Notes: a model not told the origin generated them from the letters alone. Counted from the stretch's first letter, positions 25,150 to 39,004 are shown. The stretch: DNA of 64,000 nt from Boletus sp. NGJ (GCA_019096195.1 JAGTXK010000039.1:166641-230640); one strand, 5' to 3'. A program made the numbers and translations.

Positions 25150-25281
25150 AATAGCGTGACATGTCACTTAACAATCACGTGATTACATGGTCACATCATC
25201 TTCCTTCGCTCTTAGTGTTTCACGCACAGGCTTTTCCATCCTCCGTCAGACGGTCCTCACACTCTTCTCCTCGTCGCAAAC
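25150..25281. promoter_or_regulatory. Short divergent promoter, Slm1-like / SND3
   Basis: Only 132 bases separate the two start codons, so the two housekeeping genes probably share a bidirectional promoter. A T/C-rich run precedes the SND3 start. No specific motif was identified. Confidence 0.4.
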
Positions 25282-26164
25282 ATGAACGCTGGTGTGCAAA
25301 ACATTCTGATTTCCCTCGGGGCCATGCAGAGTACGCTAATTTTTTCCCTCGAGTGGTCTGTTGACCTCTCTTTTTGCACCAGTTGCTCGCAGGATCCCGT
25401 TCGACGACCCGGTCGTTCTCAACTATGTCCGACTCGGTTACGTTGTCAGCCAGGTCATCATCATCGGCACATACCTTTTTGTCTCATACAAGGTTCTCTC
25501 TCTCTCGCCTTTTTGTGCGTAATCCTCCGAGCTAACTAGTACACGTCACCACTCAAGGTCAAGCAAAAGAACGACCAAACAGTCCTCAAATATGGTATGT
25601 CATTTGCTTCTTCCGAGTTTAAGGCATCCTCACGTCTTTTACCCAGTTGACACTCCCAGCCCGTTGGTCAGCCTCCGAGAGTCTTCCATGTTCTTTCTCG
25701 CTCATCCATTCTTTTAGTCGGCTGACTCGGGTGGACTCATCACGAGTACTGTAAGAGACTATGATCTTTCCGAGACGTCAAAACTGGTATGTTTACCACT
25801 TGATTGAACCTTTTCCCACTCTTATCCCGTGTGCTCCAGCTCCGTGGCGCGTACTTTGGTATCGCGATGATGGCCTTCTTCCATATCTACATGAAGTACA
25901 CTCAACCCCTCTTTATCCAAGCCCTTATGGGCGTGAAGAACTTGTATGACGCAAAAGTCGTCGCCATTCATGTACTTGGGAAAGCAGCAGAAGGTGACCT
26001 TAAGAGACCGTTCAAGGCCACCTCGATGTTCGGTCGTACGTCCGCACTCTTCTTTCATGCACACCCGGTTCAAATGCTTGTATATAGCCGCTGCTGGACC
26101 ACAGACCGACGCTGCCTCTATTGCAGAGGCAGAGAAAAAGATCGGAGCCAAGAAGGAGGAGTAG
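25282..26164 (+). CDS. SND3: SRP-independent targeting protein 3 / PHO88 family
   Basis: Six or so small exons. The spliced product starts MNAGVQNILISLGAMQ and continues with RIPFDDPVVLNYVRLGYVV, a hydrophobic segment (VSQVIIIGTYLFVSYK), VKQKNDQTVLKYV, the family hallmark TSTVRDYDLSETSK, a second hydrophobic segment (GAYFGIAMMAFFHIYMKYT) and GDLKRPFKATSMFG. It ends with a lysine-rich tail, AEKKIGAKKEE. This order is diagnostic of PHO88/SND3. The ER membrane protein was first linked to phosphate uptake and later shown to act in SRP-independent insertion of membrane proteins. The length is close to the family's usual ~190 residues. Confidence 0.9.
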
Positions 26165-29100
26165 ATGTACCGTGTTGTTCTTGCTTTGACGGATGGATGT
26201 CATGCTTAATATTTCATTCCACCGCCGGAGTTGCATCAGTATATTCGACATCTATCCATCTGAATCATCCGATACACCGGCATAGAAGTTGTAAGTCTTG
26301 AGTTCGTGAATGCCGATGCAGGTCAGTTTGAAACAATGGGTAGACTCACGTTCAAACGTTACTGTAACGTGCATGACTGGCCAGCCCGAGTGCTTCATCA
26401 ATTCTGACGAAATCCCAGCAGGTTCCATGACACTAAGCGTGCATTATGCACTGGCAACCCGAAGTCAACACCATACGAGAGGTCAAAACCATGATAAACG
26501 CTCCTTCAAGTTGCGTTTCCATGCCTGATATTGCCTGTCACCCCAGCGTACGGCGGTGTGCCGCGATAACGTCGACGGTTCACAACGTATCATTGGGTCT
26601 ATATATCGTCACCCTAGCCACAGGAAATCTTTATCAAAACGATAGACGTCGTTCTGACCCTCGCACACAAATGAGACAATGGTACACAGTTTCGCGTATG
26701 ACACCCCCCTCCTTTACTCTTTGACCCATTTCAATAGATTCCATGGGAACGCGTATACTCCTTGACCCTCCAGGCTTCCCTGAATATTCACCATTGCCAT
26801 CGCGCACGCATCCTACCGCTTCTCCGCCATGCGTTCGCAGAGATACGATCTATGTCACTGTTCGCTGCAAGACCTCCGGAATCGCGAGTTGAGAGCTTCT
26901 ATCCTCTCCAACACCCCGGTCTTTGGTATCTGACTAAATGAATGGGCCGACAAGCCTGCTGATCCATGAAAGGGATTGAGGGATGTGCTCTCTCATGCCA
27001 TTATCTCCGGGAATGTGGCCCAGTATGAAAGATGTCCTCTCACAGTGGATAAACGGTATCACCACACTTGCTTTCGTGCCACATTCGCGACCATCCAGAA
27101 GAAATTGTCTTCGTCGAAGGCGTTCTCGCAAACCCATCATCCCTTTTGGTGGATTCGGTATCCCCCGGTGCTGAGGGAGCATCAGACGTCGGAAGTGTAA
27201 ATGTCCGCGATACAATACACGATTACGCGTGCATCATCCTTGAAGCTTGAAGCTCTGTCCAAGCTCACTACCTCGGGGCCGGCCGCATTATTTGCTTCCC
27301 TCATCCACGGTCCAACTCTCTCGCTACATCAGCGTACCTGATCTGTGTGCCACACGAGTCAGGACGGGCACCGAATGTCAGGTGTACTCAAGGCACTTTT
27401 ACTGGACATATGCGGATTCGCTCACGGTGGTGATGCGGTGAATTTTTTTTTGGCAGAGGACGCCCGGACCGCCTCATTCGATACTGCGGAACCCGCGCGC
27501 GGTACCAAAAGCAAATGTTGAGACATGCGGGACGAAGGGTCTCCGTGCCTTGATGGCGAGGCAAGGAACAAATCACTCTGGTAAATGACAACTTGTCTTG
27601 TTCACATGTTTCATACTCGATGGAGGATAGCGTCAACGATGGATGACGCACGGGCCATGAAGATGCCGAAAACGTCAGACAGGACGAATTCATGGCAAAA
27701 GGGATCTGGTAGCGTAGCAATAGTGTTGTGGAATTCATTCGGTTCGAGGAGTCCGTGTAGTGTGAATGCTTTGACGGCTCGCAACTTTTGACGGCGTTTG
27801 TCAACCAAGATATGAATTCAATATTCCAAATCGTGGCGTCATCACCAGCCGAGGATGTCGATGCGCTCAGTGACCGTATGCACTTAGTCACTCAGAAGAT
27901 CAACATTCTCGAAGGGTTGCCAATACAAGAATGTCGCTTGTTGAGATTTTTCAGCATAGCTCGGCGAATTGCCGCCGAAATGTCCTCCTCTGCTTTGGAA
28001 GCGGATGAAGATATCAGGCATGATACGCCCAAAGAAAATTGTGATGCAGCATGCTGGTATATCACGAAGGTATTGTGGCTAAGACCGAGTGAAGCATGTT
28101 ACGAACAAACGTGTACTCACATTGGGAAAACAAGACCGATAAATGCTGGATTGACGATCCAATCGCAACCAGCGCAGTATGGTAGAACAAAACAGCTACC
28201 CCACAGAGCAATAAGCAAGTCGAGTACGCCAGTTTTCGCTTCACAGCAGCGGCCGCTCACTGACGGACACGTTCCAGCCGCCCATGGTATAATGGAGTAA
28301 CTCCAGCCTTGATCGGAAGATCTGGGGCGGTGGACCTGCGCACAAAAATTCCCCATCTCGTTGAGAAATTTCTCGTGGAGTATGGGCGCTCGCCGCTTCA
28401 CGAGTGCATCCTGGGACGGGTTTAATGCGGTTCGTAGGCTCGTCGTAAACAGAATCTTGCAGCCAAGATATGACGAGCACACAGGCTCGCAAGTCCCAGG
28501 GTAAGACTACCCTTTGGCAACGAGGAGAGGTCTCTCCCATGTTGACTGCTAGTTATATCGTCGCAACGAGGTCTCCTAGCTGATCCGAGTAAGCATAAGC
28601 ACCGAAGACACGAGGACACTGTGTGAACAAACCCATATTGAGAACAAGGAAAGGTATTTATGGAGCGACGCTTCGCAGTAAACCGAAAATCTTCTTTCTT
28701 TCACTCCTCGAAGCCCACGACAATTGTGTACCGTCAACGAGGAAGTCGTCGACAATGACCGGTGCGTAGCAGTTCTAAGGAGCGATTGTCCAAGGCTGAG
28801 AATTCAGCAAGACCAAACAATATGTTATGTAATTATCGACACCGGTCACTCGGGTGGGCAGTCGCATTCCATCCTGACGACTCAATACATCTTATGGGTG
28901 GGAGTTAATGGAATTCAACAAGGGCGAGCTGCAGACAGTCAAGAGGTCGGAAGCAAACAGGAATGGCTATGGACGCCATTTCTGTGTCGAGGGACCACAA
29001 GTGGATAGTGTGTGGGACTGAGGAGGGGGGGGAGGGGCAAGTGTGTGGGATGCAGAGATGCATGAAAAGGTCCCGACATAGAGTGCACAGACCCGGTCTA

Positions 29101-32100
29101 TGCAGTCGACGTCTCCCCAGACTCGACCAGGTTTGCCACCGGGATCGACTTGTCGACGGGGGCTCCACACGACGAGCACATCGCCACTAGTATCAGAAAC
29201 ATTGTACACAAATCATTTCTTTATATTCACTATCACTGTCTATCAGGCCATATTGATGTTGTGACCTCCGGTGAGCTGTAGAACTGCTGCTATGGCGGTT
29301 CGGCAGGTTCTGTCCGCGTTTTTCGACAGTCGCGCCAGTGACGCCCGTGTCGATGTCAGCTCACAGGTCCTTCCCGCGTGCATGGTCCAACGATAATCGG
29401 CAAAATTTTGCGGTAGCAGTTGACAACACAATCGAGTGTTTTGAAGTCTCCACCGCGTCCCAGCTTGCCAAAACGCATTCCTTAATGACGGTGGCGACAT
29501 CATCGAGAGTAAACCACCTAACTCCAATGTGGTATGATTTTGCTATTCGGTAACTAAAACGACTTGCGCTGACTCCTTCACTGTGTACATGCACCACAGA
29601 AACCAGGAAAAACCAGTCTAGTCAAGTCCGTCGCCCACAACGAGGACGGCAGTGGCGATCTCCTCGAGGTATTCGTTCGTTCGTTCGTTCCCCCTTGGAC
29701 CAAGTTCTCATGAGCGCGTAGGTCGAGGTGCCGTCGAGTTCGACCCTTCATGAGTTCAACTACGACGAGGTTAGTGGTCACTATTCTCTCATTTCCGCGC
29801 TGACGCTGCTGCAGCTGCCCTCCCCGGTGTCCTCCGTCCATCTCCACAAGGAAGAGGCACCTGCCTCCTGGGCACGTCCAATACCGCACCACAGTCGTCA
29901 AATCCCTTACCTACGGCCTTCCCTCGAAACGCACCTCCAGAGGAAAATCTCAATACGGCCAAGCGTCTCAGGGTATTCTATGCTGAAAAGGTTGTCACCG
30001 ACGTGGATCTGGAAAAGTAACAAAGACCTGGCATTGCACGAACCCGATCGAGTTCCCGGAAAGTCGCGTCGGGTTGCCGATCATCAATTTCATTCCCACT
30101 CATCAGCGAGAGTAGAAGCCACAAATGAGGATCCTTCGTAGATGGCTGCCGCTCAACTTAAGCGAGTGAGTACTCTTGATGAACGATCGGATATGCTGTG
30201 TCCGACATATCATCTTAGCGAGTGGTTGAAACATCTTTCAGAATACCACATCCCAAGGTCAGTCGGTCCTCGAGTTTGTATGCAGGGCCTCATAAGGCAT
30301 TGCAGCGTAACCTGCCTGCGAAGGCTGCTGATCCCAAGCACGCAAACAAAGGTACATTTCGTGGCGGATAAGGTCCAGCAAACCCAATGGAAGGACGGCA
30401 TGTCTGTCCTTTTTTCTGCTGATGGTAGATCACGTCATGACAGCCCACACCCTATTACGCGCAACAAGCGAACGGTGCATCTCATCCCTCGGACGGGAGG
30501 ATCCATGTAACGGTGCGCGCACTTTCGTTTAGACTCACAGTGGGCCTGGATGAACGAGAAACAGGCGATGTTATCTTTGTGATTAGGTTACTTGGATGGA
30601 TGTGTTGTCGTGGCTCAGCTACCGAAGATGGGGCCCATGGATGATTTGGGTGATTTGATGCAGCAAGACATGGAGGTGCTTATGTAGACATCGATCGCGC
30701 AGTTCTTCGAGTCAGTGTCACCTCGCAGCATTGGTATGAGTACTGATGAGCCCGTCCAGATCAAACTTGCTAGTCACTCAACGGTCACTGATTAACTGAT
30801 GACGCGCACGCGAAGGTTGGGATGGAGGACGGTGTCTGATTGCTTCGGGCCACTACTGCAAACCTAAAGAGTGTCAACTAAGACGAGGGTATGAATTAGA
30901 ATGTCGCATTCCTCCCGTTTCGATTTCTTTCTTGTTCATCACGGATCCAAGTATAACTGAGTGCAAGCGGTTCAAGTTGATCAGGACCTGAGGTGATTGT
31001 CCCTTGCACGATCGTGTACTCAAGACACCCTTGCATTGGCACTCCTCGGATGTACACGAAACGAGCGTCGTCGTGACGCTGCGATGGTCCCCTCGCTTCA
31101 TGATCGAGACGACGCGTAGGAGAAATCAGACATCGACGGGCTCGTCCTAGTAGTTCGCCCTCGTCGGACTTGGCTTCAAGCTAGCGCCATCATTGGCGTT
31201 CCCCCTCAAAAGCGCATTCGAGAAAGCAGCCTGTCGTGTTCGGTATCACTATTGGCTAATGGCAGAGGTCCAACTTTACAAGAGCGTTTCTCGTTCCCCG
31301 GTCTTCCGACGATTATCCACGAAGTACGCACGACCGGCGCGCGCTAATGTGCAAATGGATTCTACAGACACAACGCACTGTCCACCTGATCCAACTAATG
31401 GATATCAGACAGGAGTGGTCAGTGAGAGGCGCGGATAAGCGGTCCGCTCGGCGGCCGACTCTCTTGGCGACCGTGCTCACAGCGAGAGAAGCACAGAATA
31501 CCCACTGCACGCAATTCTGAGCGACCTGCGCACATGCGTTGTTCCGCGAGAGATTTTGTTTGATGGGGGCCCGTCGGACCGGTAGCGTGAGGTCAATGTT
31601 GCTAGCAACGGTCATGGCCGTGAGTCTATCAATGTTTACTGGAATAATCTATCATGTCTTTGATATGATATGAAACGCCTCGGTGGCATTGCATCACTTG
31701 CTTTTACTTATAATTTTGTAGCAAGGAATGCGGCCAACGTTGCGTGAGAAATACGTGAAACCTCTTGGGGTCTGCCTGTACTTACGTGGGTGAGTGTTCG
31801 GGTTTTTACGGACGCCCTCCTCTTGTGGCGAGGGGGACTCAGTTGCTGCCCGCGGCGCGCTAGAAAGGTTGTCCAAGCCTCGGTCAAATCACTGCTTGTA
31901 CGTGAACTTTTTTCTCGTTCCTAGTATTGTGCGAAGTCACGTCTTTCTACTAAGCACCGCAGAGCCTATCCAACCCGAGAACCACTCACGAAGATATCCT
32001 CTGGGACGACTCTTGATGACCCCGGCATTCCACATCCAATATTCCATTCCAAGTGCATGAACAGAAACCAGTTTGTGTCGATTTCCATCACTGTTTTGTG

Positions 32101-32427
32101 CACTGAGTAATCATTGAACTATGCCCTCAATCTTTCATAGGATAGGAAGCAACCACGAGGACATTGAATTCAGCTGGATCAGGTATATTTTTGCTTTGCA
32201 TGTTTCACAAATTTCCGAGAATAGTGCAGCCAAACTGATATGCTCCATCTATGAGGTCAGCCCGCGGCCGCGCTGTCGCAAAATGAACCCACATGCCTGT
32301 GGTTATACGTTATATCCCAAGATAGTGGTTGGTTGTACGCAGATTTTCGGACGCCAGATCGCATCGTACTTCTCGGGACAACTCTCGCCACTATATATCT
32401 TTTCCCCGAATGCGTTGACCGCCCGTG
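26165..32427. other. Gene-poor region with decayed coding-like scraps
   Basis: 6.3 kb without a gene I can build. Scraps that look protein-like but are broken by stops or frame shifts include minus-strand 27808-27611 (AVKAFTLHGLLEPNEFHNTI) and minus-strand 28480-28250 (LKEKFLNEM-like helix). On the plus strand there are several between 29330 and 30690. This looks like a graveyard of degraded genes next to the secreted glycosidase pair. I recognise no transposon ends, RNA genes or tandem arrays. Confidence 0.45.
29330..30690 (+). pseudogene. Possible degraded gene (unknown, WD40-like scraps)
   Basis: Plus-strand pieces with coding character occur in shifting frames. They are FAVAVDNTIECFEVSTASQ near 29400, GKTSLVKSVAHNEDGSGDL near 29620, ENLNTAKRLRVFYAEKVVTD near 29950, and a plausible C-terminus VAQLPKMGPMDDLGDLMQQ ending at about 30687. 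GT and AG signals exist between some pieces, but I could not join them without a frame conflict. The first piece is vaguely WD40-like. Either this is a pseudogene or I misplaced exon edges; the family is uncertain. Confidence 0.3.
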
Positions 32428-35158
32428 ATGCGTAGCCTATCCGCGACGTTGCTTTTCGCGCCATTCGCCAGCGCCGTCTCCCAACCATACCTCTGGAAGA
32501 ATGTCAAGATAGGAGGTGGGGGTGGTTCCGTTCCCGACCTCATTTTCAATCCGACTCAGAAAGGACTTGTATATGCACGTACGGATATCGGTGGTGCATA
32601 TCGCATGAACCCAAATGCATCATGGACCCCACTTTTGGATTGGGTTGATAACGCGCACTGGGATTATTGGGGCTGTGATGCACTCGCTACCGATCCTGTT
32701 GACCCTGCTCGCCTATATCTCGTGGGTGATGGTTTTATACTGCTCTCGGATCTATTTCTGACTAACCGTACATGAACAGGCTGCTGGGATGTACACTAAC
32801 TCATATGACCCAAATAACGGGACGATTCTAATATCCGCTGATTACGGATCGACATGGTCTAAGTCTCCTCTGTCGTTCAAGGTGGGGGGAAACATGCCCT
32901 CTCGTGGAATGTGAGTCAGTTTCCTCGTCTGGAAACCTGTTGCTCAGAAGTACACAGGGGAGAGGTATTTCTTCATACCTCTAACGCGCTCATACACTCA
33001 CACTTGTAAACGCATATATAGCGTTTGGCTGTAGATCCCAACAGCAACAACATCCTGTATTTTGGTGCTCGTAGTGGGCACGGGTTATGGAAATCTACCG
33101 ACTATGGAACGACATGGACAAACGTGAGAAACTTCCCGAGTGTTGGTAAGTTGAACAGTCACCTTCATAATCCCCGTTGATCCTTGTTAGGTACATACGC
33201 ACCTGACCCAAGTGACCCTACTGGATACGAAAGTGACTTGACCGGTCTCGCATTCGTCACTTTTGATAGTACATCTGGCGCAAAGGGATCCCCCACCCCT
33301 CGTATTTTTGTCGGTGTTGCGAACGTAGGATCCGATAACATTTTCATGACCGAGGACGCCGGGGAAACATGTGCGATGGTCAATGTGATGAACTGCATGA
33401 ATGCTAATCATGGATTGATTCAGGGAGGGCAATTCCTTGTCAGAATAACACGTACCTTCCGCACAAGGGCATTCTCTCCCCTGCTGAGAAGGTGCTCTAT
33501 ATCTCAGAGTCGAACAGATCTGGTCCACATGATGGCGCCCTTGGCGCAGTCTGGAAATACAACATCACATCTGGAGTCTGGACAGATATCACACCCGTAT
33601 TAGGAAGTTCGCTGACGTTCGCGTTTGGCGGACTTGCAGCGGACCTGCAACGACCGGGAACAATCATGGTAGCAGCACTCAACTCCTGGTGGCCAGATGG
33701 CCAGATATTCAGATCGAATGATGGTGGTGCGACATGGAGCCCTCTCTGGTCCTGGATTGCTTATCCAGAGCTCGCAAGGTGGTATACCTATAGCAACTCA
33801 TTGGCGCCCTGGATTGGACCCGATTACACAGTCTCCACCCCAGGCTTACAGATTGGATGGATGATGGAAGGTGAGATCCTCTAGGCAAGGAAAGCAGAGA
33901 CCTCATCACAACCTTGTAGGTCTCAATATTGACCCCTTCGATTCTAATCACTGGCTTTATGGGACTGGAGAGACCATTTACGGAGGTTACGACTTGACTA
34001 AATGGGATACGACTCATAATGTGACCATCGAGTCATTAGCAGATGGCGTCGAGGGAACCGCTATACTTGGTTTGATTTCACCTCCGACGGGAGCCCACTT
34101 GCTCTCTGCTGTTGGAGACGTTGGAGGTAGTGTCCACCACGATTTATGGGCATGGGTCGATGTACTGATATTTTCCAGGTTTCGTTCACTACTGTTTGGA
34201 TACTCCCCCGTTGGTATCATATACGAACCCGACTTGGTTGACCACCTCGGATATTGATTTTGCGGGAAACAACTCCTCCTATGTCGTTCGTGTCGGGACA
34301 GGGTCCAGCACTACCGCCATGCAATGCGCATTATCCACGGATGATGGTGTTACATGGTAAGGAAAATAGACTTGTTTCCAGATGCCTCTCATTTCGTTTA
34401 GGACTCCGGACGCAGGGGCAGCCGGACTTACTGGAGGCAAAGTTGCTCTCTCTGCGAACGGCGACACTGTCCTATGGGCCACCACCGGTAGCGGTGTCAT
34501 GGTGTCAACCAACCAAGCTAATTTCACGACTGTAAGCAGCCTTCCGTCAAGTGCCATCATCGCTTCCGATAAGAAAAACAACACCGTCTTTTACGCGGCA
34601 TCTGGGTCGACGTTTTACGTTTCCACAAACGGAGGTGTCACCTTTACTCCCAGTTGCATGCTTGGCTCGTCGACTGCACCCTTCAAGATCGCTGTGAACC
34701 CTAACGTGACTGGAGACGTATGGGTATCTTCGAATACGGGCCCTTTTCCACTCGACCAATTCAGGCGCCTCGTTCACTGCTGTGTCTTGCATCACACAAG
34801 CTTGGGGCATCGCTCTTGGAGCGCCAGCCACCAAAGGTGGATGCCCTGCGTTGTTCGCGGCAGCGGACGTGAAGGGGACTGTTGGGTACTATCGATCTGA
34901 TGATGCCGGTTCAACGTGGGTCCAGATCAACGACGCAGGGCATGGCTTTGCGAACGCGGCACTGAACGTAATCAGTGGTGACCCACGTATCTACGGTCGG
35001 TGAGTGATGCGCCGTCGTTGTCTTGTGTGGCTGGTACGTCTAACCAGCTTGCCCCGTTTTTTTTTTTTTGCTGTGTTGTTGGTAGCGTTTACGTTGGTAC
35101 CAACGGCCGTGGGATCTGGTACGGCGACATCGCTGCTGACACGAGTGTACGTCATTAA
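32428..35158 (+). CDS. Secreted GH74 xyloglucan-active endoglucanase
   Basis: A signal peptide (MRSLSATLLFAPFASAVS) precedes the mature start QPYLWKNVKIGGGG, a classic GH74 N-terminus. About nine exons. Repeated Asp-box-like blades of the double seven-bladed propeller are visible: ISADYGSTWSKSP, KSTDYGTTWTNV, FRSNDGGATWSPL, LSTDDGVTW, YRSDDAGSTWVQI. The two catalytic Asp regions of the family are present: YARTDIGGAYRMN near the N-terminus, and SAVGDVGG followed by FVHY after an intron in the middle. The end GRVYVGTNGRGIWYGDIA is typical. No C-terminal carbohydrate-binding module (CBM1) is seen. The enzyme should cut the xyloglucan backbone outside the cell. It is followed 600 bases on by a GH51 gene on the same strand. 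An alternative name within GH74 is reducing-end-specific cellobiohydrolase. Confidence 0.88.
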
Positions 35159-35759
35159 TGTGGAGGTACGTTCTCAGCTTCGTCTATCGTCCTGTTGCGT
35201 CCATGCTCGTTTTCTCAATCGGAATTTCATTTCTTGCGGCAAGTATTACACGTCAGTGCGAATTTAGCCTTTTGAGTTGTTTCGCCTGCACGCTCACGAT
35301 GTACTATTGTGAGGCTACATTTCGACAGTCGAGTGAATACCTGTTCCTCGGACCAAAAAGGATTGCACCTGATCGATTGATGTAAGATGAAGTTAGCTCT
35401 CTGAATAGAGAGATCACGTGGCAGGAACTCGCCAGTGCGGTTCGCAACCTCCATCATTTCGAGGGTGCCGGTAATGAGCAAGCCACCGTGGCAGTGGTAG
35501 ATCTAAGACTCCAACCAACAACAATGAAAGCCATCATTCTTCTTCCTCTTATTCTTTGTATACCGGGTTGTGCCGTTACCGGCCAGGAGCCAATAACCTA
35601 GCGCAGGGCGGCGTTGTCTGTGAGTCGATGACGAGAGTCATTGCCTCTTAATTGATATCTAAGATTGATATCTAACGCATCGCCACGGTGGAGCAAGCAT
35701 ACAAGAACTGGTCGAATTGTTTGGTGCGAGTCTCACGACTCAGCCCACTCAGTCCGCGA
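35159..35759. other. Intergenic between GH74 and GH51 genes
   Basis: The GH74 3' UTR and GH51 promoter. No gene seen. The two genes are tandem, so each should have its own promoter. Confidence 0.45.
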
Positions 35760-38700
35760 ATGTTGTCTCATATTCTTGTCCAAGGGCTACTAGCTTCTGC
35801 CATAGTCGTGGGCTGCGCGACAGCGACCACGGTAGTTACGGTAAATGGAACCGCGAGCCATTCGATACCCCCTCTCCTCTGTACGTCCTATTGCGCATTC
35901 TTTCCTACCAAGCCACTCACGATTGTGGTTAGATGGGCAGATGTTCGAGGCAAGACTGTTTCACCCAAGTAGTACCCTCATTTGACAGATATATTTCTCC
36001 AATCCACAGGACATTAATGTGAGTGGCACTCTTGCAATCCATATGCAGGGTACAGGAAACCATTTGACAGCATGTAAGAGTCGAGTCTAGTACGAACCCC
36101 AAATATCGGCTGACAGTCACATAGAGTGGTGACGGCGGTCTTTATGCTGAACGTTGGTCATCATTCCGTGACATAGATTGTAATTACCACTGACCGCATC
36201 CTTTTTCTTCAGTGCTGCAGAATCGAGCATTCCAACAAGTCACACCAAGTGAGCGACCTAATGAGAGTGCTCGAACGTCACCTAACTAACATGTCCAGAT
36301 ACAACCGGTGCACTGTACGCGTGGAGCACTCTCAACGATGCGATGATCAACGTGATAACTGATCCATTGCCCGTCTCACCTGCACTCCCAAATTCTCTTC
36401 AGTTAACCATTCCAGTAGGTGCTTCTGGACAAGTTGGTTTTGGGAACGGTGGTTACTATGGTTCGTCGAATTCATTGTGTTTCATGAACTATTGCATCAT
36501 GTACTGTACCAGGAATCCGGGTAAACTCCGAGTGGACATACAATGCATCCTTCTATTACAAATTCCCAGTGGCTTCCTCATTCAATGGGACAGCTACCGT
36601 TGCATTACAGGGTTCTACGGGCCAGACTTATGCCTCTACTGCCGTTCCAATTAACGGATCCCAGACAACTTGGCATCAGATAACTCTGAGCCTGACACCG
36701 ACGGCATCACCCAACTCTACGGCGAACAACTTCACGGTTACCTTCGACGGAGCTAATGCAGCTGGTCAGACCATCGATTTTGCCATGTTTTCCTTGTTTC
36801 CTCCAACCTTCAACAATCGCGAAAATGGCATGAGGATTGACCTCTCAAATGTACGTGATTATATTAACACACTTTGGTGTGATGACCTACTCATTGGCGA
36901 CCTCATAGGCGTTGTATGAAATGAAACCTTCGTTTTTCCGCTTGCCTGGTGGTAACAACTTGGTATGAAAAAACTAGCCCTCTCTCGCTTCTTCACTGAC
37001 AAGTTCCACAGGAGGTAAATCTCACTTGATGATACCATTCTCGATACGCTAAGCGGCGAACTTGAAACGTCAGGGGCAAAGTTGGGCAACCAGGTGGGTG
37101 TGGAACGCTACCCTTGGTCCACTCGTGAACAGATCTGGTTTGTCCCTGCATATAAATAACTAGTTTGCCTTCACTCACACGACACAAACAGGCCGTCCGG
37201 GAGACTGGGGTTACATCAACACTGAGTAAGTGATGTATGCACAAACTATTCGCCGTAAAGGGGTTGTTTACCTTACACAGTGGTCTTGGCCTCCTTGAGT
37301 ACATGTACTTGTGTGAGGACTTGGGGATGGAGCCAATTATGGCCGTCTGGTCAGGTTGGTCTTCCCTTTCCGGAGTTTGAAGCCACGTCTGAGCTATGCA
37401 GGCTACTCTCTTGATGGGCAGAGTGTTCCCGAAAACGAGTTGGCCCCGTACATTCAAACTGCCATTGACCAGATCAACTTCGTCATCGGTGATGCGGCCA
37501 CGAACGAGTATGGTGCGTTGGAATCATTTCATCTGAAACGGTCTAATCTGTATCTAAAGCCGCCCTTCGTGCCTCCCTTGGGCACCCTGAACCATTCACT
37601 CTCAATTACGTTGAGATTGGTAACGAGGACTTCTTCACCTCTCAATCGTGAGTCAGCCTATGCTCCAGATCTGCCATTGACACATTCTGAGTGAATTGTC
37701 AGATACATCTACCGCTGGAGGGACTTTGCAGGAAATCTCACTGCAGCGTTCCCTCAGCTTCGTATGTATGCGTTCAATTTCCTAGATACAGCTGCTTACC
37801 TCGGTTCTCCAAAGAGTTCATTGCAACCACCTACCCATTTAACCCCATTTTGAACCCCCTTCCTAAAGAGTACGACCTTCACGTCTATGCAAGCTCGGGT
37901 AGGTCGCGAATTGGTTTCACACAAGTAGTATTCTGAGCTCATTATAGAGTACTTTATCGAGAACGCATTCATCTTCGACACTTATCAGGTGTGATGGACA
38001 TGATGTTCACTTCCTCCCGTGCTCATTCCTTTGTTTTATTCCCTCAGCGAAACGGCACATACTATTTCCAGGTGAGGCTTTCTGAGAATGGCAATACATT
38101 ACGGTAGCAGTGCTGAAATGGTTCTGCAGGGCGAATATGCTGCTAACCTACCCAGCGGGTCGCTGTATCCCGATCTTCAAAGTAAGCTAGCATCTTAAAG
38201 AGTCTGTATCGCTTTGACGATGTCTCATTCATTCAGCCTCTTTGGGAGAGGCTGCCTACATCACTGGCTTTGAAAGGAACAGCGACATCGTGTTTGCTAC
38301 CTCCTATGCCCCTTTGGTCAGGAACATTGCTGCCACTAATCCCGGGCCGGTGAGTTCTGCTGCACCTGTTTCCTTGACGTTACTGATGTCTAAAAAATGT
38401 TATAGACGGCTGAACTGGTCGCTTTCGAGTAAGCGGTTTGATTCGTCCCGTGTACATCAACCACCAATCAGGAACCAACAGCGCTGCCAACGTTTACCCT
38501 TCCACTAGCTACTATGTCCAGCAGGTACGACCTTTCAAGCCCGATTCTACTTTTTCGATTCAACACGTTTGCACTCCAATGCTGACGTGCCGTGCAATAG
38601 CTCTTCAGCACCCACCGGGGTTCTGAATACTTACCCAGCACACTTCCCACCTTCAACGGGACCCTCTACTGGAGTGTCACTCGCGACACCAATGTCAGCA

Positions 38701-39004
38701 CTGTCTTGATCAAGGCGAGTAGTATATCTCGTCCGAGAGCCTACCATCGCCAATATTAATGCTCCTTGCTCCCAACTAGGTCGTCAATACCGACGCCGCT
38801 CCCGCTCCCATGACGTTCGTCTTACCTTTCGACGTTGCTCCCAGCGGGAATCTCACCGTGATCACCGGAGCGTTCAATGCGAGCAACACGCCCACGACTC
38901 CGGATGCTGTACTTCCCGTGACCTCCTCCATGACCCTTGCCCAGGTCTTCAACTACACCGCTCCCGCGTACAGCCTCAGTGCCTTGACTGCGTATGTTTC
39001 ATAA
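35760..39004 (+). CDS. Secreted GH51 alpha-L-arabinofuranosidase
   Basis: The signal peptide MLSHILVQGLLASAIVVGCATA is followed by IPPLLYGQMFEDIN, with Tyr completed across a GT...AG intron. Next come SGDGGLYAELLQNRAFQQ, the standard GH51 opening. Over a dozen exons. A carbohydrate-binding beta-sandwich region (NGTATVALQGSTGQTYAS) precedes the barrel. The barrel has RENGMRIDL, PSFFRLPGGNN, RPGDWGYINTDGLGL, EPIMAVWSGYSLDG, the acid/base region YVEIGNEDFF and the nucleophile region YYFQGEYAAN. A C-terminal beta domain (TLYWSVTRDTN, PMTFVLPFDV) ends at the stop near 39002-39004. It should remove arabinose side chains from arabinan, arabinoxylan or arabinosylated xyloglucan outside the cell. Pairing with GH74 fits hemicellulose breakdown. 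Small exons in the middle are approximate. Confidence 0.88.
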
